Origin: Eubacteriales bacterium
Lineage (GTDB): Bacteria; Bacillota; Clostridia; Christensenellales; SZUA-584
Assembly: GCA_028711205.1 (NCBI GenBank)
Contig: JAQTSP010000030.1
Coordinates: forward strand, 1-15,060
Direction: 5' to 3'
DNA length: 15,060 nucleotides
The translations under genes were made by a program, and so were the position numbers. Numbering within the stretch: the first letter of the stretch is position 1; every line of letters begins with the position of its first letter. The notes beneath the pieces were generated by a model. That model saw only the letters and a list, made by a program, of their open reading frames with translations. It searched no databases and had not been told where the DNA came from. Below, piece by piece: positions 13,981 through 15,060 of this stretch.

Positions 13981-15060
13981 AAAGAATAAGTATGCTGCTT
14001 GCGGCTTTGGTATTGATATTCATATTGCCTGCAACGGCCTTGGCGGAAGGGGAGGAAACGCCATCCCCGACGGATGACGGAACCGCTGCCGCGGTCAGCC
14101 TTGAAATAGACAACGCGCATGTCTATGAAGGAATGGACAAGGCCTTCAAGGACGGATATACGCCTGTCGTGAAAGATGGAAAAGCAATAGTCGTTTTGCC
14201 GCTGATTGCAAACGGCGAGATCATGGGCAATACCGTTACGGCTACGCCCGGCCTCGGGGCCACAGCATCCTCACCTTTTGTGTATAGCAATTATCAGAAA
14301 ACGGTGAACCTGGATGACAACCCTGTTGAGGGAGGCGGCACGGTGTCCAGCTATCTCGTGCGGTTTGACCTGCCGCTGTCTGCCGACCGGTATAATGGCG
14401 TATACCAAGTGACGATCGATATACAGGCGCAAGCGTCGGACGGCACCCCGATCCAGCAATCGTTTACGATGTACGTTACGATCACTGACGGACAGGACCC
14501 CAACGCGGAGCCGAGTGCGGAGACGACGCCTGCGCCCATCTCCCAGCCCAAGATCATCGTAAGTGGCTACAGCGTGAACCCATCTTTGGCGGTGGCAGGC
14601 GAGGAATTCACCGCATGCATTACGCTGCAGAACACGAACGATAAGCAATCGGTGCAGAACATGGCTGTGACAGTATCGTGCGATTCGCCGAATTTTGCTC
14701 TGCAAAACGAGAGTAATGTCATCTACATTGGCAAGCTTTCAAAAGGGGCGGAGACGGATATCGAGGTGACCTATAAGACCGATCTCGAGACGCCGCCTCA
14801 GCGGTACAATATTACGCTTTCTATCGAGTACGACAACAGCGATGCGCAGACGCTGTCCTCATCGGGAACAGTCCCCATTTTAGTAGGCCAACCCTTACGG
14901 GTGGAGATGGAAACGCCGCAGATACCTGAATCGGTCAATGCGGGCGATACCATGCCGCTCTCATTTCAGGTCATGAACATGGGACGCAGCACAGTCTATA
15001 ATGTTCGCATAGAACTTTCCGCTCCCGGCCTCATACCGTCCGAAACGGCATTTATCGGTA
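13977..15060 (+). CDS. Secreted protein with Ig-like (CARDB/COG1361-like) domains, 3' truncated by window
   Basis: The frame is open from the ATG at 13977 (overlapping the previous stop as ATGA) to the window edge, 361 residues so far. A signal peptide (MKRISMLLAA and onward) ends in ALA at residue 23 with no lipobox, so it is secreted or held by a later membrane anchor. After a short Pro/Thr-rich linker comes a first beta domain (about 36-170), a Pro/Glu-rich linker (about 172-192), and a second beta domain from SGYSVNPSLAVAGEEFTACI with the alternating hydrophobic pattern of CARDB domains. A similar third unit begins near 306 (VEMETPQIPESVNAGDTMPL). Such proteins are often encoded between a MacB-type ATPase and its permease in Clostridia. 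Surface binding or adaptor function is likely; the ligand is unknown. Confidence 0.85.
   Translation, partial: MKRISMLLAALVLIFILPATALAEGEETPSPTDDGTAAAVSLEIDNAHVYEGMDKAFKDGYTPVVKDGKAIVVLPLIANGEIMGNTVTATPGLGATASSPFVYSNYQKTVNLDDNPVEGGGTVSSYLVRFDLPLSADRYNGVYQVTIDIQAQASDGTPIQQSFTMYVTITDGQDPNAEPSAETTPAPISQPKIIVSGYSVNPSLAVAGEEFTACITLQNTNDKQSVQNMAVTVSCDSPNFALQNESNVIYIGKLSKGAETDIEVTYKTDLETPPQRYNITLSIEYDNSDAQTLSSSGTVPILVGQPLRVEMETPQIPESVNAGDTMPLSFQVMNMGRSTVYNVRIELSAPGLIPSETAFIG

Noticed and set aside
1..15060. Mobile elements, CRISPR arrays, tRNA or rRNA genes
   Set aside because: No transposase-like frame, no terminal inverted repeats, no regularly spaced repeats and no tRNA-like folding were recognised.

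Overview
The window looks like a chromosomal stretch of a mid-GC Clostridia-type Firmicute. The signs are strong AGGAGG-type ribosome binding sites, lipoprotein signal peptides, BlaI/BlaR1-type repressor and M56 receptor pairs, and a BcrAB/LanFEG-like ABC transporter. All genes are on the + strand. I cannot name the genus. No RNA gene, insertion sequence, integrase or CRISPR array is visible, and no gene-free stretch exceeds about 175 bases.

Layout. (1) Bases 1-25 may be the last codons of an upstream gene whose end resembles a histidine kinase tail. (2) Bases 28-4778 hold three paralogous secreted lipoproteins (114-1601, 1689-3125, 3136-4719). The first two are each preceded by a near-identical 54-base promoter module; the third follows the second by 10 bases. 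A hairpin terminator closes the block. (3) Bases 4795-7657 hold a BlaI-type repressor and an M56 (BlaR1-type) membrane metalloprotease, behind a strong promoter with a 14-base perfect palindrome over the -10 box. (4) Bases 7740-10821 hold a second, diverged BlaI/M56 pair with a different promoter architecture, closed by an 11-base-pair hairpin. (5) Bases 10903-13309 hold a two-permease plus ATPase exporter of the antimicrobial-peptide type, driven by a third copy of the 54-base module. (6) Bases 13306-15060 continue the same overlapping gene chain with a second ABC ATPase that has lost nearly all catalytic motifs, then a secreted Ig-like-domain protein that runs off the window.

The thread tying the window together is one extracytoplasmic domain present five times: three times as a free lipoprotein and twice as the C-terminal sensor of an M56 receptor. 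From memory it matches DUF6034, which I could not check. In both receptors the domain begins with a lipobox-like TTACQPTPE sequence, so the receptor's last membrane helix looks like a lipoprotein signal peptide. Free lipoproteins and the exporter share the promoter module, which carries 11-base direct repeats typical of OmpR/PhoB-family response regulators.

My inference is an envelope-stress or antimicrobial-peptide sensing and resistance locus. A two-component system, probably encoded just upstream, would switch on the lipoproteins and exporter. Two M56/BlaI circuits would monitor the same ligand class through the same domain. The ligand and the lipoproteins' function are unknown.
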